NCBI RefSeq assembly: GCF_003097315.1
Contig: NZ_QDDL01000002.1
Location: forward strand, 558,001 to 622,000
DNA length: 64,000 nt
DNA from: Pelagibaculum spongiae
GTDB taxonomy: Bacteria; Pseudomonadota; Gammaproteobacteria; Enterobacterales; Pelagibaculaceae
Direction of reading: 5' to 3'
The position numbers were made by a program, and so were the translations under genes. Under the pieces are notes generated by a model that saw only the letters and a list, made by a program, of their open reading frames with translations, did not search any database and was not told where the DNA came from. Shown here one piece after another: positions 34,448 to 43,387 of this stretch (within the stretch, counting starts at the first letter, position 1; each line of letters opens with the position of its first letter).

Positions 34448-35502
34448 GTAAACTAGACAACTCAAAAGGTCGATCTGCCACCACATTTGCTAGCCAACCA
34501 GAACCTAGCAAAGCGGACGCTAAGAAAACCGAAGCTAAAAAAGATTCACACCGTGGTGCCAGCCTACAAAAGCATGGGCTGATTTCTCGCTTGAAAGGCT
34601 GGGGCAACGCCCACGGCCAGGCAGCATTTTCTAGCCTTGGCGATCTCTGGCGTCATCCAGTGTCAGCATTAATGACCTTGCTGGTACTTGGCGTTGCACT
34701 TTCGTTACCCGGTGCATTTCACCTTCTACTGAAAAATACCGGCGCAGCAACCACTGACTGGCAACAGAGCGCAAAAATTTCTATCTACCTGAAAAGCTAT
34801 GTCAGCGACAACGCCGCTGAAAAGCTCAGTTTAAAACTGGCTAGCCGACCAGATATTTTTAGTGCTGAATTCACCAGCGCCCAACAATCGCTAGAAAGTT
34901 TTAAACAAGAGTCAGGCTTGGCCGATGCATTGGCGATTCTCGACCACAATCCACTGCCCGGTTTAATTACCATTCAACCAGCAAATACCAGCAATTTAGC
35001 GGCGGCTGAAAAGCTAAAGTCTGATTTGGCACTACTCAATCCAGTTGACCGAATTCAACTCGACCAGCAATGGCTGATGCGTTTGAACTCGATTATTGAA
35101 GTGGCGCGTCGTTCTGGGTTGGTGCTAGGGGTACTTTTATCGCTGGCGGTGTTACTGGTGATCGGCAATACCATTAGGCTGTTGATCATGAACCGTCGTG
35201 AAGAAATTGAGATCATTAAATTGATCGGTGCTAGCGATGCTTTCCTGCGCCGACCATTTTTATACAGTGGCATTTGGTACGGACTAGGCGGCGCGATTAT
35301 CGCCTGGCTAGCGGTTCATATCTCACTGCTATGGCTCGATGGCCCAGCAGCAGCACTGGCGAGTTTGTATGCATCCAGTTTTAGTTTGCAGGGACTTAAC
35401 TTTGCAGAAACTGTGAAATTACTTCTCACCGGTGGCGGTTTAGGGCTAATTGGCGCATGGTTAGCTGTCAGACGTCATCTTAAAGAAATCCAGCCTAGCT
35501 AA
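34444..35502 (+). CDS. ftsX: Cell division permease-like protein FtsX
   Basis: 352 residues. After a polar, Lys-rich cytoplasmic N-terminus of about 70 residues comes helix 1 (about 75-95, ALMTLLVLGVALSLPGAFHLLL), a large periplasmic domain (about 100-220) that binds the EnvC-type activator, then the three-helix FtsX/MacB-like bundle (about 223-245, 275-300, 325-345) with the motif NRREEIEIIKLIGASDAFLRRPFLYSG on the cytoplasmic side. Overlaps ftsE by ATGA. Confidence 0.95.
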   Translation: MSKLDNSKGRSATTFASQPEPSKADAKKTEAKKDSHRGASLQKHGLISRLKGWGNAHGQAAFSSLGDLWRHPVSALMTLLVLGVALSLPGAFHLLLKNTGAATTDWQQSAKISIYLKSYVSDNAAEKLSLKLASRPDIFSAEFTSAQQSLESFKQESGLADALAILDHNPLPGLITIQPANTSNLAAAEKLKSDLALLNPVDRIQLDQQWLMRLNSIIEVARRSGLVLGVLLSLAVLLVIGNTIRLLIMNRREEIEIIKLIGASDAFLRRPFLYSGIWYGLGGAIIAWLAVHISLLWLDGPAAALASLYASSFSLQGLNFAETVKLLLTGGGLGLIGAWLAVRRHLKEIQPS

Positions 35503-35658
35503 GCTTTTGCAGGTCGTTTCAATCATCTTCGATGCAAAAATGGAATCGAACTTACCGCAAGGGAACCGTGACATAAACTGGCAGTCTTAGAAGTCGGGTG
35601 CTAGAATCCCGACGCTTAGCGTTTAAGAACTGGTAAAAATCAGGAGCGCATTATTACC

Positions 35659-36519
35659 ATGAAACCAAATCTTCCAGCATTAGCCTTTTCGGTCCCGAAG
35701 GGTAGCCTCGAAGCCTATATCCAGCATGTAAACCAAGTGCCGGTTTTAACACTGGAGGAAGAGCAGTCTCTGTCTCGTCGCTTAGTTGCCGACGAAGATA
35801 TCGATGCTGCCCGCCAATTAATTCTTTCCCACCTGCGTTTTGTAGTCCATGTAGCTCGCGGTTATTCCGGCTATGGCTTGGCACAATCTGATCTGGTTCA
35901 GGAAGGTAATGTTGGCCTGATGAAAGCGGTTAAGCGTTTCGACCCAGACCATGGGGTACGTTTAGTTTCTTTCGCGGTTCACTGGATTAAGGCGGAAATT
36001 CACGAATTTATTTTGCGTAACTGGCGCATTGTTAAGGTGGCAACCACCAAGGCACAGCGGAAATTATTCTTTAATCTGCGCTCCAGTAAGAAACGTTTGG
36101 GCTGGTTTACCCATAAAGAAGTTCAAATCGTTGCAGAAACCTTAGGTGTTCAACCAAAAACCGTTCTAGAAATGGAACAGCGCATGGCGGCGGTTGATGC
36201 TGGCTTTGATGGCTACGGCGATGATGGCGACGACGACTCTTATGCCTATGCACCGTCTCAATGGTTAGGCGACCAATCTGAAGATCCTGCGTTACGTGCT
36301 GAACACGACGACTTGGAATCTCAGAATAACAACGCACTCATCTCAGCCATGAAAGCATTGGATGAGCGTAGCCAAGACATTTTGACCAGCCGTTGGTTGC
36401 AAGATAAGAAAGCTACCTTGCATGAATTAGCTGACAAATATGGCGTATCTGCTGAGCGTATTCGCCAGTTAGAAAAGAATGCGATGAAGAAAATTAGAGT
36501 GGCAATGCAGCCTGCATAA
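35659..36519 (+). CDS. rpoH: RNA polymerase heat-shock sigma factor RpoH (sigma-32)
   Basis: 286 residues, directly after ftsYEX as in other gammaproteobacteria. Region 2: [37 protein letters not shown] and [14 protein letters not shown]; RpoH box QRKLFFNLR (about 133-141), the DnaK/FtsH-dependent regulatory element; region 4 HTH at the end ([27 protein letters not shown]). An acidic insert [16 protein letters not shown] (about 180-195) links regions 3 and 4. A CAGGAG ribosome site precedes ATG 35659. Ends with a strong terminator. Confidence 0.96.
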   Translation: MKPNLPALAFSVPKGSLEAYIQHVNQVPVLTLEEEQSLSRRLVADEDIDAARQLILSHLRFVVHVARGYSGYGLAQSDLVQEGNVGLMKAVKRFDPDHGVRLVSFAVHWIKAEIHEFILRNWRIVKVATTKAQRKLFFNLRSSKKRLGWFTHKEVQIVAETLGVQPKTVLEMEQRMAAVDAGFDGYGDDGDDDSYAYAPSQWLGDQSEDPALRAEHDDLESQNNNALISAMKALDERSQDILTSRWLQDKKATLHELADKYGVSAERIRQLEKNAMKKIRVAMQPA

Positions 36520-36542
36520 ACCCGTCTACTTAATCACAAATT

Positions 36543-36578
36543 AAAAAAACCGGTAATCGAAAGATTACCGGTTTTTTT
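36543..36578 (+). terminator. Rho-independent terminator of rpoH
   Basis: A-run of seven, stem ACCGGTAATC / GATTACCGGT with GAAA loop, T-run of seven. Confidence 0.95.
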
Positions 36579-36628
36579 CTAGACTAGGTTACAAAGGAGT
36601 TTTACATACTTATAGAAGGATCTATGCC

Positions 36629-38176
36629 ATGCCTGGTATTCCTGCCAATCTATTATCTGATCCAAGCGTCCTTAGCCATATTATAAAATTTCTAGATCAT
36701 GTATCGATTGCAAAGCTTGGCGCCACATCAAAGTCTATAAGAGCATCCATAAAACCTGCAATGCTGGCATGCTTCAGTGATTACACGCTTGAACCTGATC
36801 ACTATAAACACCTTGAATATTTCAATGCATCTACAGAAAATTTTTCTACAGAGACAACCAGAGCTTTATATCTAAAAAACCAATTCACCAAACGATTTTC
36901 TAAAAACAAGTTTTGTATCTGTTTTGAATCTGTTGAGCACCATGAACCTAAGATTTTTATTAACAAGAAAGCCGCTTTTTTTTCTGCGATAAAAATTGGC
37001 ACAACATATCAACTTCTTAAAACTCCGCTCGAGCATGAAAGCCAAGTTGTACTCTATTCTGACTATCCAATCCACATGAGTTTCGTTGAAAAATTTAATC
37101 TGCTATTTGCTTCGTTGGGGAATGGACAACTAATTAAACATGACTTAGAAAAAAACAAAACAAAAAAAATAAAATATGACAACGAAATGTCTGATATTGT
37201 TCTGATAAGAGTTAATAATCCTGATTCTGATTCCCAGATACTAGTTTTAGTAGCTGATAAACAAGGGAAGATATTAATACTAAAAGGAAAATATATGGAG
37301 CAAAGAAATTATTTAGATCTTTGTTCCATACCAACCGAAATTTCTTTTAGCGATGAGATTGTCGGAATTTTATATATGAAAAATGATACTCTTAGCTACA
37401 TTGAATCCTCGCAAGATACATCTCTAGAATACGAAATTCCATTCAAAGATTTTATGCTAGAACAGTATGGCAGAACTACTCTACTGGCAAAAAAAAGCAC
37501 TTTACTGGCATACTCCGCAGCAGATGCAGCAAATACTTTTGGAAAAAAACTAGAAACTACTTCTGATTTGCCATTACAAAAATCCTTGTGCAATTTTTAT
37601 CTTGATGAAGAACTCGACCTGAAGAGCAAGATAACTTGTTTGACCACACCAAAACCTGGATATTCTAATGATCGATTTCTTGAGTATTGTGTAGGAACGA
37701 TCTCGGGCGAAATATCCATGAAAATCAGCCCCAAAAATTCCATTCTAAATCAGAGAGATTCTGATGCAGAAGATTGGGGAGAAGCAGCAGATGAAAGACT
37801 TAACTCAAAATATTACATTGAAACAATGCATGGTTCAATTTATAGAATATCAATTGACGATACAAAGACATTAGTTGCTGTTTGTTGCATTAAAAATATC
37901 ATGTCAATCTGGTCAATAGAACATAGAATTTTTATTAGAAAAATACATACTTCAGGGCATGTCTTCGATATTAAATTTATGAATAATTTAAAGCTCGTAG
38001 CGATACAATATAGAGATCGTCTTGAAATACATAAAACATTTATGGATACTGAAAGCTGGTTGACAACTGATGCCGAGCCTGGATTTATTCGTCATGAAGA
38101 TCGCGACATTTATTATCCAGCTCAAAGCAGTTTTGATAGTGATGATGGAGATTACTTTTCTGCTTCTGAAAACTAG
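36629..38176 (+). CDS. F-box-like protein with beta-propeller-like C-terminal region
   Basis: 515 residues, no signal peptide or membrane helix. Residues about 7-50 (LLSDPSVLSHIIKFLDHVSIAKLGATSKSIRASI) fit the eukaryotic F-box pattern L-P-x-x-x-x-x-x-I-x-x-x-L-x-x-x-x-L-x-x-x-x-x-x-S-K-x-x-R. The following 430 residues are rich in beta-strand repeats; near the end MSIWSIEHRIFIRKIHTSG, then VFDIKFMNNLKLVAIQYRDRLEIHKTF reads like a WD40-type blade. F-box plus WD40 is the architecture of SCF ubiquitin-ligase substrate receptors, so a role as an effector inside a eukaryotic host is conceivable. The gene is clearly AT-rich relative to rpoH. A GAAGGA site supports ATG 36629. Fold calls are from pattern reading only. 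Confidence 0.55.
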   Translation: MPGIPANLLSDPSVLSHIIKFLDHVSIAKLGATSKSIRASIKPAMLACFSDYTLEPDHYKHLEYFNASTENFSTETTRALYLKNQFTKRFSKNKFCICFESVEHHEPKIFINKKAAFFSAIKIGTTYQLLKTPLEHESQVVLYSDYPIHMSFVEKFNLLFASLGNGQLIKHDLEKNKTKKIKYDNEMSDIVLIRVNNPDSDSQILVLVADKQGKILILKGKYMEQRNYLDLCSIPTEISFSDEIVGILYMKNDTLSYIESSQDTSLEYEIPFKDFMLEQYGRTTLLAKKSTLLAYSAADAANTFGKKLETTSDLPLQKSLCNFYLDEELDLKSKITCLTTPKPGYSNDRFLEYCVGTISGEISMKISPKNSILNQRDSDAEDWGEAADERLNSKYYIETMHGSIYRISIDDTKTLVAVCCIKNIMSIWSIEHRIFIRKIHTSGHVFDIKFMNNLKLVAIQYRDRLEIHKTFMDTESWLTTDAEPGFIRHEDRDIYYPAQSSFDSDDGDYFSASEN

Positions 38177-38279
38177 GCATCTATATTTTAATTCGTTATT
38201 TTCACGATCATCGCATCAGTTTTTTGTATTGTTTGATTACCAGCAACCCTCAGATTATTAATGGTTATTTCAAGATTAT

Positions 38280-38311
38280 AAAAAAGCCCGCCATATAGCG
38301 GGCTTTTTTTT
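38280..38311 (+). terminator. Bidirectional terminator between F-box-like gene and MFS gene
   Basis: A-run, stem GCCCGC / GCGGGC, loop CATATA, T-run of eight. It serves both convergent genes. Confidence 0.92.
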
Positions 38312-38371
38312 GCGCAATCCGTTTAAGTGAAAAAAGCACTAGCCGAATATACTAGCGCTTTACTTATTCAA

Positions 38372-39640
38372 TTATGCAGAAGCTTCAGCAGCTTCTAATT
38401 GCTTAACTTTTTTACCGTTATACATTCTTAATGCGGTAGACATTACCAGACCAAGAACACTAAACCCTAAAATAATCATAAATGCCATTTCAAAGCCTTT
38501 AGCACCTGGATTTGCATCCAAGATACGACCAATTAATGGTGACAAGAAAGCGTCCGGTGCCATACCAATGGTACAAATAAAGCCGATAAATGCACCGGTA
38601 TATTCCATTGGAACTTTACATTCTTCAATCGTTGCAAAGTAAACACCACGCAGTGCTGCAACACTAATGCCAAGGAATACCAACAAAGCGATAAACACAG
38701 TATGGTTGCCAGCACCGATTGTTAAAATACCGACCCATACGATACATAACAGGCCAAATGCCCAGCTTAGTACGCGAGATGGCGAGTTAACTTTATCAGT
38801 AATAATGCCCAGTAGAGGTGCAAAAATTGGCTTGATTGCATAGCTGCGCATAAAGCCAAGCATAATAACTAGGCCACCGCTAATTCCAAGAATGTTTTTC
38901 ATGTATGGCGTGGTGTAATGTTGGCCACCATTAGTTGCCATAATTGCCATCACCATAAAGCCAATAATCCAAGCCTGAGGCATGCGAACTACCACACCTA
39001 GGTTTTTAATCAGGTCTCTATTGTCTTTAGTTGGTGCGGTATCCTCGAATTGGAACCAGGTCAATACTGCCGCAATAATATTGGTGACAGAATAAGTCAG
39101 AATAACTGCTTGTAAGCCAGCTTCTGGGCTATCGAATACTGAGAATAATAAACCTGCAATCGCAGAAACCATTGTGATGGAAAGTGCGCGACCGCCTTCT
39201 AAGAAGCCGAACAAACGTCCCTGTACTTCAGAGTCACCCAAAGAACGAGTCAATTTAATGTACGATGCCCAGAAAATTAAGGTATGTGCAACACCCCAAA
39301 CAAAGTGCAAGCCCATGCCTACTTCGTATGACGGTAATGTAGAGTAAATAAATCCACAAACACCGGTTAAGATATAACTAGCAACCAGTACTTTTCTCGC
39401 AGATAATTTATCTGCAACAATACCGCCCACCAGATATAGAACCATGGTAGTTAAACCATACAAGCCCATCATATCGCCGAACTGGGTATTGGTTAAACCC
39501 ATGCCTTCTACAATTTGGTCATAAAACATGCCGCGCATATATACCAGCATGTAAATATTACCACCACCCAAGCATAACGTTGCCAGCTTGAACATCATCT
39601 TTTGGTCAAACAGCCCTGTGCGAGCTTTTGAACTAGTCAT
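38372..39640 (-). CDS. MFS transporter, YihN/YqcE-like
   Basis: 422 residues with about 12 hydrophobic helices. The first helix is followed by ARGM-type sequence (IYMLVYMRGMFYDQIVEGMGLTNTQFGDMMGLYGL) like that of E. coli YihN/YqcE, and the loop 2-3 motif is GGIVADKLSARKVLVAS. Substrate unknown; context suggests an amino-acid-derived or peptide-type compound. ATG 39640 is chosen since GGGGGA precedes it; the frame is open to a TTG at 39652 inside that site. Same strand as the GATase-like gene and cyuA upstream of it. Confidence 0.85.
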   Translation of the reverse strand: MTSSKARTGLFDQKMMFKLATLCLGGGNIYMLVYMRGMFYDQIVEGMGLTNTQFGDMMGLYGLTTMVLYLVGGIVADKLSARKVLVASYILTGVCGFIYSTLPSYEVGMGLHFVWGVAHTLIFWASYIKLTRSLGDSEVQGRLFGFLEGGRALSITMVSAIAGLLFSVFDSPEAGLQAVILTYSVTNIIAAVLTWFQFEDTAPTKDNRDLIKNLGVVVRMPQAWIIGFMVMAIMATNGGQHYTTPYMKNILGISGGLVIMLGFMRSYAIKPIFAPLLGIITDKVNSPSRVLSWAFGLLCIVWVGILTIGAGNHTVFIALLVFLGISVAALRGVYFATIEECKVPMEYTGAFIGFICTIGMAPDAFLSPLIGRILDANPGAKGFEMAFMIILGFSVLGLVMSTALRMYNGKKVKQLEAAEASA

Positions 39641-39735
39641 CGAATCCCCCAAAGATTCAAAAGTTAAGTGCCTGAAAACTCAACTACAGCTCAACCAACA
39701 TCGAAAATCAGCTATGCTAAACCGCAGTTTTTGAG

Positions 39736-40470
39736 TTAACTTTCTTTTCTGGCACTAATGTTTTCAATAAAATCCGTAAATATTCTTTTACAAACCAAGT
39801 TATCATCCACCATCATTTCTGGATGAAATTGATAGCCAGAAATATATTTTTCAGCATCAATGTGTTCGATTGCTTCAATAATTTTATCTTCTGAATAGGC
39901 TGATACTTTCAGATCTTTAGCCAGCTTATCAATCGCCTGATAATGAAAAGAATTAACAAGTGCCGAGTCAGAACCAGCGATATCAAAAAATCTTGTTTTT
40001 TCTAAAATCTCAATAGAATGAGCTGCATATTTCATAGGCGTATCCCCCGCCCAATGCCCTGCAGAGCCTTCTACTTCTTTATGAAGATTGAAATACAAGT
40101 CACCGCCAAAGAATACATTTAGCTGTTGCATTCCCCGGCAAATACCCATAATTGGTTTGTTTTCTTTTATGAAAGCTCTAATTAGCTCATGTTCCCAATA
40201 ATCACGCAGAGGATACAAATAATCGGTATGCTCAGAAATTTTACTTCCACATAACAATGGATAAATATTGCTTTCACCACCTGTTATTACCAGGCCATCC
40301 AGTGTTTTTGCGATAGTTTCTGCATGTTCTTTAGGAGAGTGCATAATTTGTAAAAGCAGCGGTGTTGCACCAGCAGCACTTATGGCGTGACCATAACCAC
40401 TATTAATCTTTGACTGTAGGCCTCTCAGATACCCGCTTTCATCTATTGTAATTCCAATAATTGGTTTCAC
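39736..40470 (-). CDS. Class-I glutamine amidotransferase-like hydrolase (PuuD family, C26 peptidase)
   Basis: 244 residues. Nucleophile elbow GICRGMQQLNVFFGG (Cys about 110), oxyanion/partner motif SFHYQAID and the catalytic His-x-Glu in GYQFHPEMM: a complete gamma-glutamyl hydrolase triad. It starts with GTG at 40470, after an AGGA site. Family members cleave gamma-glutamyl-GABA or similar gamma-glutamyl amides. Next to a cysteine desulfidase gene, a gamma-glutamyl-cysteine-related or gamma-glutamyl amine substrate is conceivable but unproven. Confidence 0.87.
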   Translation of the reverse strand: MKPIIGITIDESGYLRGLQSKINSGYGHAISAAGATPLLLQIMHSPKEHAETIAKTLDGLVITGGESNIYPLLCGSKISEHTDYLYPLRDYWEHELIRAFIKENKPIMGICRGMQQLNVFFGGDLYFNLHKEVEGSAGHWAGDTPMKYAAHSIEILEKTRFFDIAGSDSALVNSFHYQAIDKLAKDLKVSAYSEDKIIEAIEHIDAEKYISGYQFHPEMMVDDNLVCKRIFTDFIENISARKES

Positions 40471-40676
40471 TTAAAAATCCTGAACATAAAAGTTGCTTAA
40501 ATCATATGGGATAGAAATATGATCCGGGTCACGATGCCATGAACTTAAATATAAGACGTCCCACAACATACTCACAATCCGATATTACAGGCATAACAAG
40601 TTTCACTCTTGACAGCAGTCAATCAAATTTATCATAAATAGAAGCATTTAATTGATTTAACTTATTTTCTAAGAAC

Positions 40677-40706
40677 AAAAAAAACCACCATAGAAAACTA
40701 TGGTGG
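40677..40706 (-). terminator. Terminator after cyuA
   Basis: 9-bp stem CCACCATAG / CTATGGTGG, loop AAAA, followed on the minus strand by a T-run of eight. Confidence 0.9.
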
Positions 40707-40744
40707 CAAAGTTTGTTACAACGGGTCGAAATAAAAAGTTAATG

Positions 40745-42049
40745 CTATTTACTATTCATTATTTCAATAATCATCTTATCAGTCTCTTGCATCGCATTGC
40801 TTGCAATCAGCCCGATATTATCGATACTTTTTTCAATACACTGTTCAATAATGCCTTCATTGCATGTGACGCGAATACCATCAATTGCCATCAGTGCGGC
40901 TTTCACCGCTGACGACGCTGACGTGGATACTTTTAAAGAACAACCGGTTTTAGCACCATCACAGAAAATACCTGATACATCACCGAACATATTAAAAATA
41001 GCATTTTCTACTTCTGGTAATTTTCCGCCTAGTAGCCAGGCAATAGCTGCACTAGAGCCAGTACCAGCAGTCGTTGCCGCACACAATGCAGATAGTGAAT
41101 TTAAATGAGATTTAATATGAATTGATGATAAGTGGCTCAGTATTAATGCTCGAGTTAACTGCTCTTCGGTTGCATTAATCTTTTCGGCAACCGCAACGAC
41201 CGGCATGGTTGCTGCAATACCTTGATTACCACTGCCAGAATTACTCATTGCAGGTAGCATCGCACCATCCATACGCGCATCAGATGCCGCAGATGAACGC
41301 ATCATCGCCGATATTGCTAAATCATCACTTAACCAACCCTTAGTAATATTTTTCTGCATGGTTCTACCCACTTGCAGTCCATATTCTTTATTAAGTCCGT
41401 CATCAGATAATGCTTTGTTTAATTCAGCAGATTGATTAATGAATTGCAATTTATCTAAATCTGCAGTAGTTGCGAACTGGTAAATATCTGCAATAGACAA
41501 TACTGGGTTATTTGAAGTAGTCGAGCCAAAACCACTGGCACCATTCTGTTCTGAAAATACAATTTTGTCGTTTAATTGCTTTAGTGTGACTTGCGTATGG
41601 TCATCTTTAATAATGACGCGCGCCTTATCGTCACCGGAATAAGCAATGACTTCGGAATATAATACCGAATCAGTTTCTTTAACAGAAATTGTAACTTTAC
41701 CGTCTAGAACCATCTGCTTGGCAGAGGCTAGAAGCACTTCATTTACACTGGATAAAACCTGTAAACCTTGTTGTGAGTCACCACCTAGCGCGCCCAATGC
41801 AGCAGCAATCGGCAAGCCGACTTCACCGGTTCCCGGAATGCCAACACCCATTCCATTTTTCAATAGGTTGCCGCTAACATATATTTCCAGTATTTCAGGC
41901 GTTTTACCGAGTAACTCTGCAGCATAAGCAGCAGCCAGCGCGGTCGAGACAGGCTCGGTACAACCCAGTGCGGGCAGTACTTTCTGCTTCAACAATGCAA
42001 TATAGCCGTTCCAAGTCTCATGCCACATAGGTTTTTTCTCGGTCTTCAT
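40745..42049 (-). CDS. cyuA: L-cysteine desulfidase (CyuA/YhaM, UPF0597 family)
   Basis: About 434 residues. Converts cysteine to pyruvate, ammonia and sulfide through 2-aminoacrylate with a 4Fe-4S cluster. Cluster cysteines are visible in LPALGCTEPVSTALA, LSALCAATTAGTGSS, FCDGAKTGCSLKVSTSA and VTCNEGI. Gly-rich VGIPGTGEVGLPIAAALGALGGD and MLPAMSNSGSGNQGI are family hallmarks. Start is either ATG 42049 or ATG 42028; neither has a perfect ribosome site. A broken RidA gene and a DecR/CyuR-like regulator stand divergently next to it, consistent with cysteine detoxification. Confidence 0.87.
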   Translation of the reverse strand: MKTEKKPMWHETWNGYIALLKQKVLPALGCTEPVSTALAAAYAAELLGKTPEILEIYVSGNLLKNGMGVGIPGTGEVGLPIAAALGALGGDSQQGLQVLSSVNEVLLASAKQMVLDGKVTISVKETDSVLYSEVIAYSGDDKARVIIKDDHTQVTLKQLNDKIVFSEQNGASGFGSTTSNNPVLSIADIYQFATTADLDKLQFINQSAELNKALSDDGLNKEYGLQVGRTMQKNITKGWLSDDLAISAMMRSSAASDARMDGAMLPAMSNSGSGNQGIAATMPVVAVAEKINATEEQLTRALILSHLSSIHIKSHLNSLSALCAATTAGTGSSAAIAWLLGGKLPEVENAIFNMFGDVSGIFCDGAKTGCSLKVSTSASSAVKAALMAIDGIRVTCNEGIIEQCIEKSIDNIGLIASNAMQETDKMIIEIMNSK

Positions 42050-42419
42050 CAAAATCTGCAAACAATTTTAGCCAAAGCACTTCAGAAAAATCTGCTTAAA
42101 TATTGCTTGATCATCGCAATCAAACAGAAAATAATTCTTTAAAACCACTATAAATAAGAAAAATTTACTCTAACAAGATAAACACACAAAAAACGCTAAA
42201 AACACACATTATAAAGATGCAGCTAGATGGAATGATATTCGATCGTAATTTTTTCTGAAGAATGAAACAAAACCTATGTGCTTACCCAATAAAATCACTC
42301 ATGACTCAAATCAAAACTTTTATTTTCAAAGGCCATAGGATAAAAATTATTTTCTATAGCTTTTATTTAAAAATAGTTAAAGACTTGATCAGACATGAAA
42401 AAATAATTAATTAAGAATT

Positions 42420-42777
42420 AGCACCTGAAGCTATCAGGCCATATTCTCACAGCACTTCTTTTGTCGATTTACTTTCACATCTGGTCAACTGCCAATCAAC
42501 AAAGCTGATAACGGAAGTATTCCCCAAGATATTATTGCTCAATCTTATCAAGCATTAGAAAACTTAAACGCTGTGCTGGCGGTGGCGGTGGCGGTGGCGG
42601 CTTAACAAGTATTTAAAAACAAACTGTTTTTTATCTAATATCGAAGACTTTGCGGCGTTCAATACTGTGTATAACGAGTATTTTCAGGAAAAGTACCCGG
42701 CAAGAAGCTGCTTTGCTGTTAAAACTTTGCCGCTAGGCGTCAAAGCTGAAATCGAAGCCATCACACATAAAAGTTAG
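42420..42777 (+). pseudogene. RidA-family (YjgF/YER057c) gene broken by frameshifts
   Basis: Three partial frames together read as RidA: APEAIRPYSHSTSFVD (compare A-I-G-P-Y-S), then TSGQLPINKADNGSIPQD and QSYQALENLNAVL, and finally LKTNCFLSNIEDFAAFNTVY and EYFQEKYPARSCFAVKTLPLG ending at the stop 42775-42777. At least two frameshifts are needed, one near 42465 and one in or next to the GGCGGT repeat at 42578-42600. No start codon in frame remains. RidA deaminates 2-aminoacrylate, the intermediate released by cysteine desulfidase, so its place beside cyuA makes sense functionally. Confidence 0.75.
42578..42600 (+). repeat. GGCGGT hexanucleotide run inside the broken RidA gene
   Basis: Three and a half tandem GGCGGT units. 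RidA normally has one Ala-Gly-Gly-type turn here, so expansion or contraction of this run is a likely cause of the frameshift. Confidence 0.8.
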
Positions 42778-42927
42778 ATAGGCCGTAAGAGATCAGCGAC
42801 CTCCCGGAAACTGGTCTCTTACTTTTATAAGGTGCTACTTAGATCAAAAGATCCTCTTAAAATGCTTTTTTTCGAATAAAACTAGAATAACATTCTGACA
42901 AATAGCCGATTTAAGAAGTTTTTTACC

Positions 42928-43380
42928 ATGGATAGCAAAGATAAGAAAATTCTTGCCTCACTTCAGCAAGACTGCACCTTGTCGCTAAATGCATTGGCTG
43001 AGCAGGTCGATCTGTCACCTAGCCCTTGCTGGAAACGTGTACAAAAACTCAAGGAAAGCGGTGTCATTAAGCAGCAAGTTGCTTTGATTGATCAGGATAA
43101 GGTCGATTTGCCACTGTCTGTTTTTGTTCAGGTGAAAAGTGGTAATCACACTGAAAAGTGGATGAACAATTTTTCTGACAAGGCAAGTAACTTCAAAGAA
43201 GTGGTTGAGCTCTACCGAATGGCAGGCGACTGGGACTATATGATGCGAGTGGTGGTTCAGGATATTCACGCTTTCGACCGCTTCTATAAAAAACTGATCA
43301 AGGCGATTCCCGATTTAACCAAGGTATCTTCCAGCTTTGCTATGGAGCAAATGAAATACACCACGGCGCTGCCTTTGTAA
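42928..43380 (+). CDS. Lrp/AsnC-family regulator, DecR/CyuR-like
   Basis: 150 residues. N-terminal HTH LDxxD-type start (MDSKDKKILASLQQDCTLSLNALAEQVDLSPSPCWKRVQKLKESGVI) followed by the AsnC_trans_reg ligand domain (VFVQVKSG...FKEVVELYRMAGDWDYMMRVVVQD). The CWKR segment after SPSP is typical of the DecR/YbaO group, which activates the cysteine desulfidase genes cyuPA in E. coli. It lies beside cyuA, divergently oriented with the RidA remnant in between, so I infer that it senses cysteine and controls cyuA. Confidence 0.88.
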   Translation: MDSKDKKILASLQQDCTLSLNALAEQVDLSPSPCWKRVQKLKESGVIKQQVALIDQDKVDLPLSVFVQVKSGNHTEKWMNNFSDKASNFKEVVELYRMAGDWDYMMRVVVQDIHAFDRFYKKLIKAIPDLTKVSSSFAMEQMKYTTALPL

Positions 43381-43387
43381 TTTCAAA

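Noticed and set aside
40684-40706. Hairpin read as a riboswitch of the cysteine genes
   Set aside because: It lies downstream of the cyuA stop and has a T-run on the minus strand, so it is a terminator.
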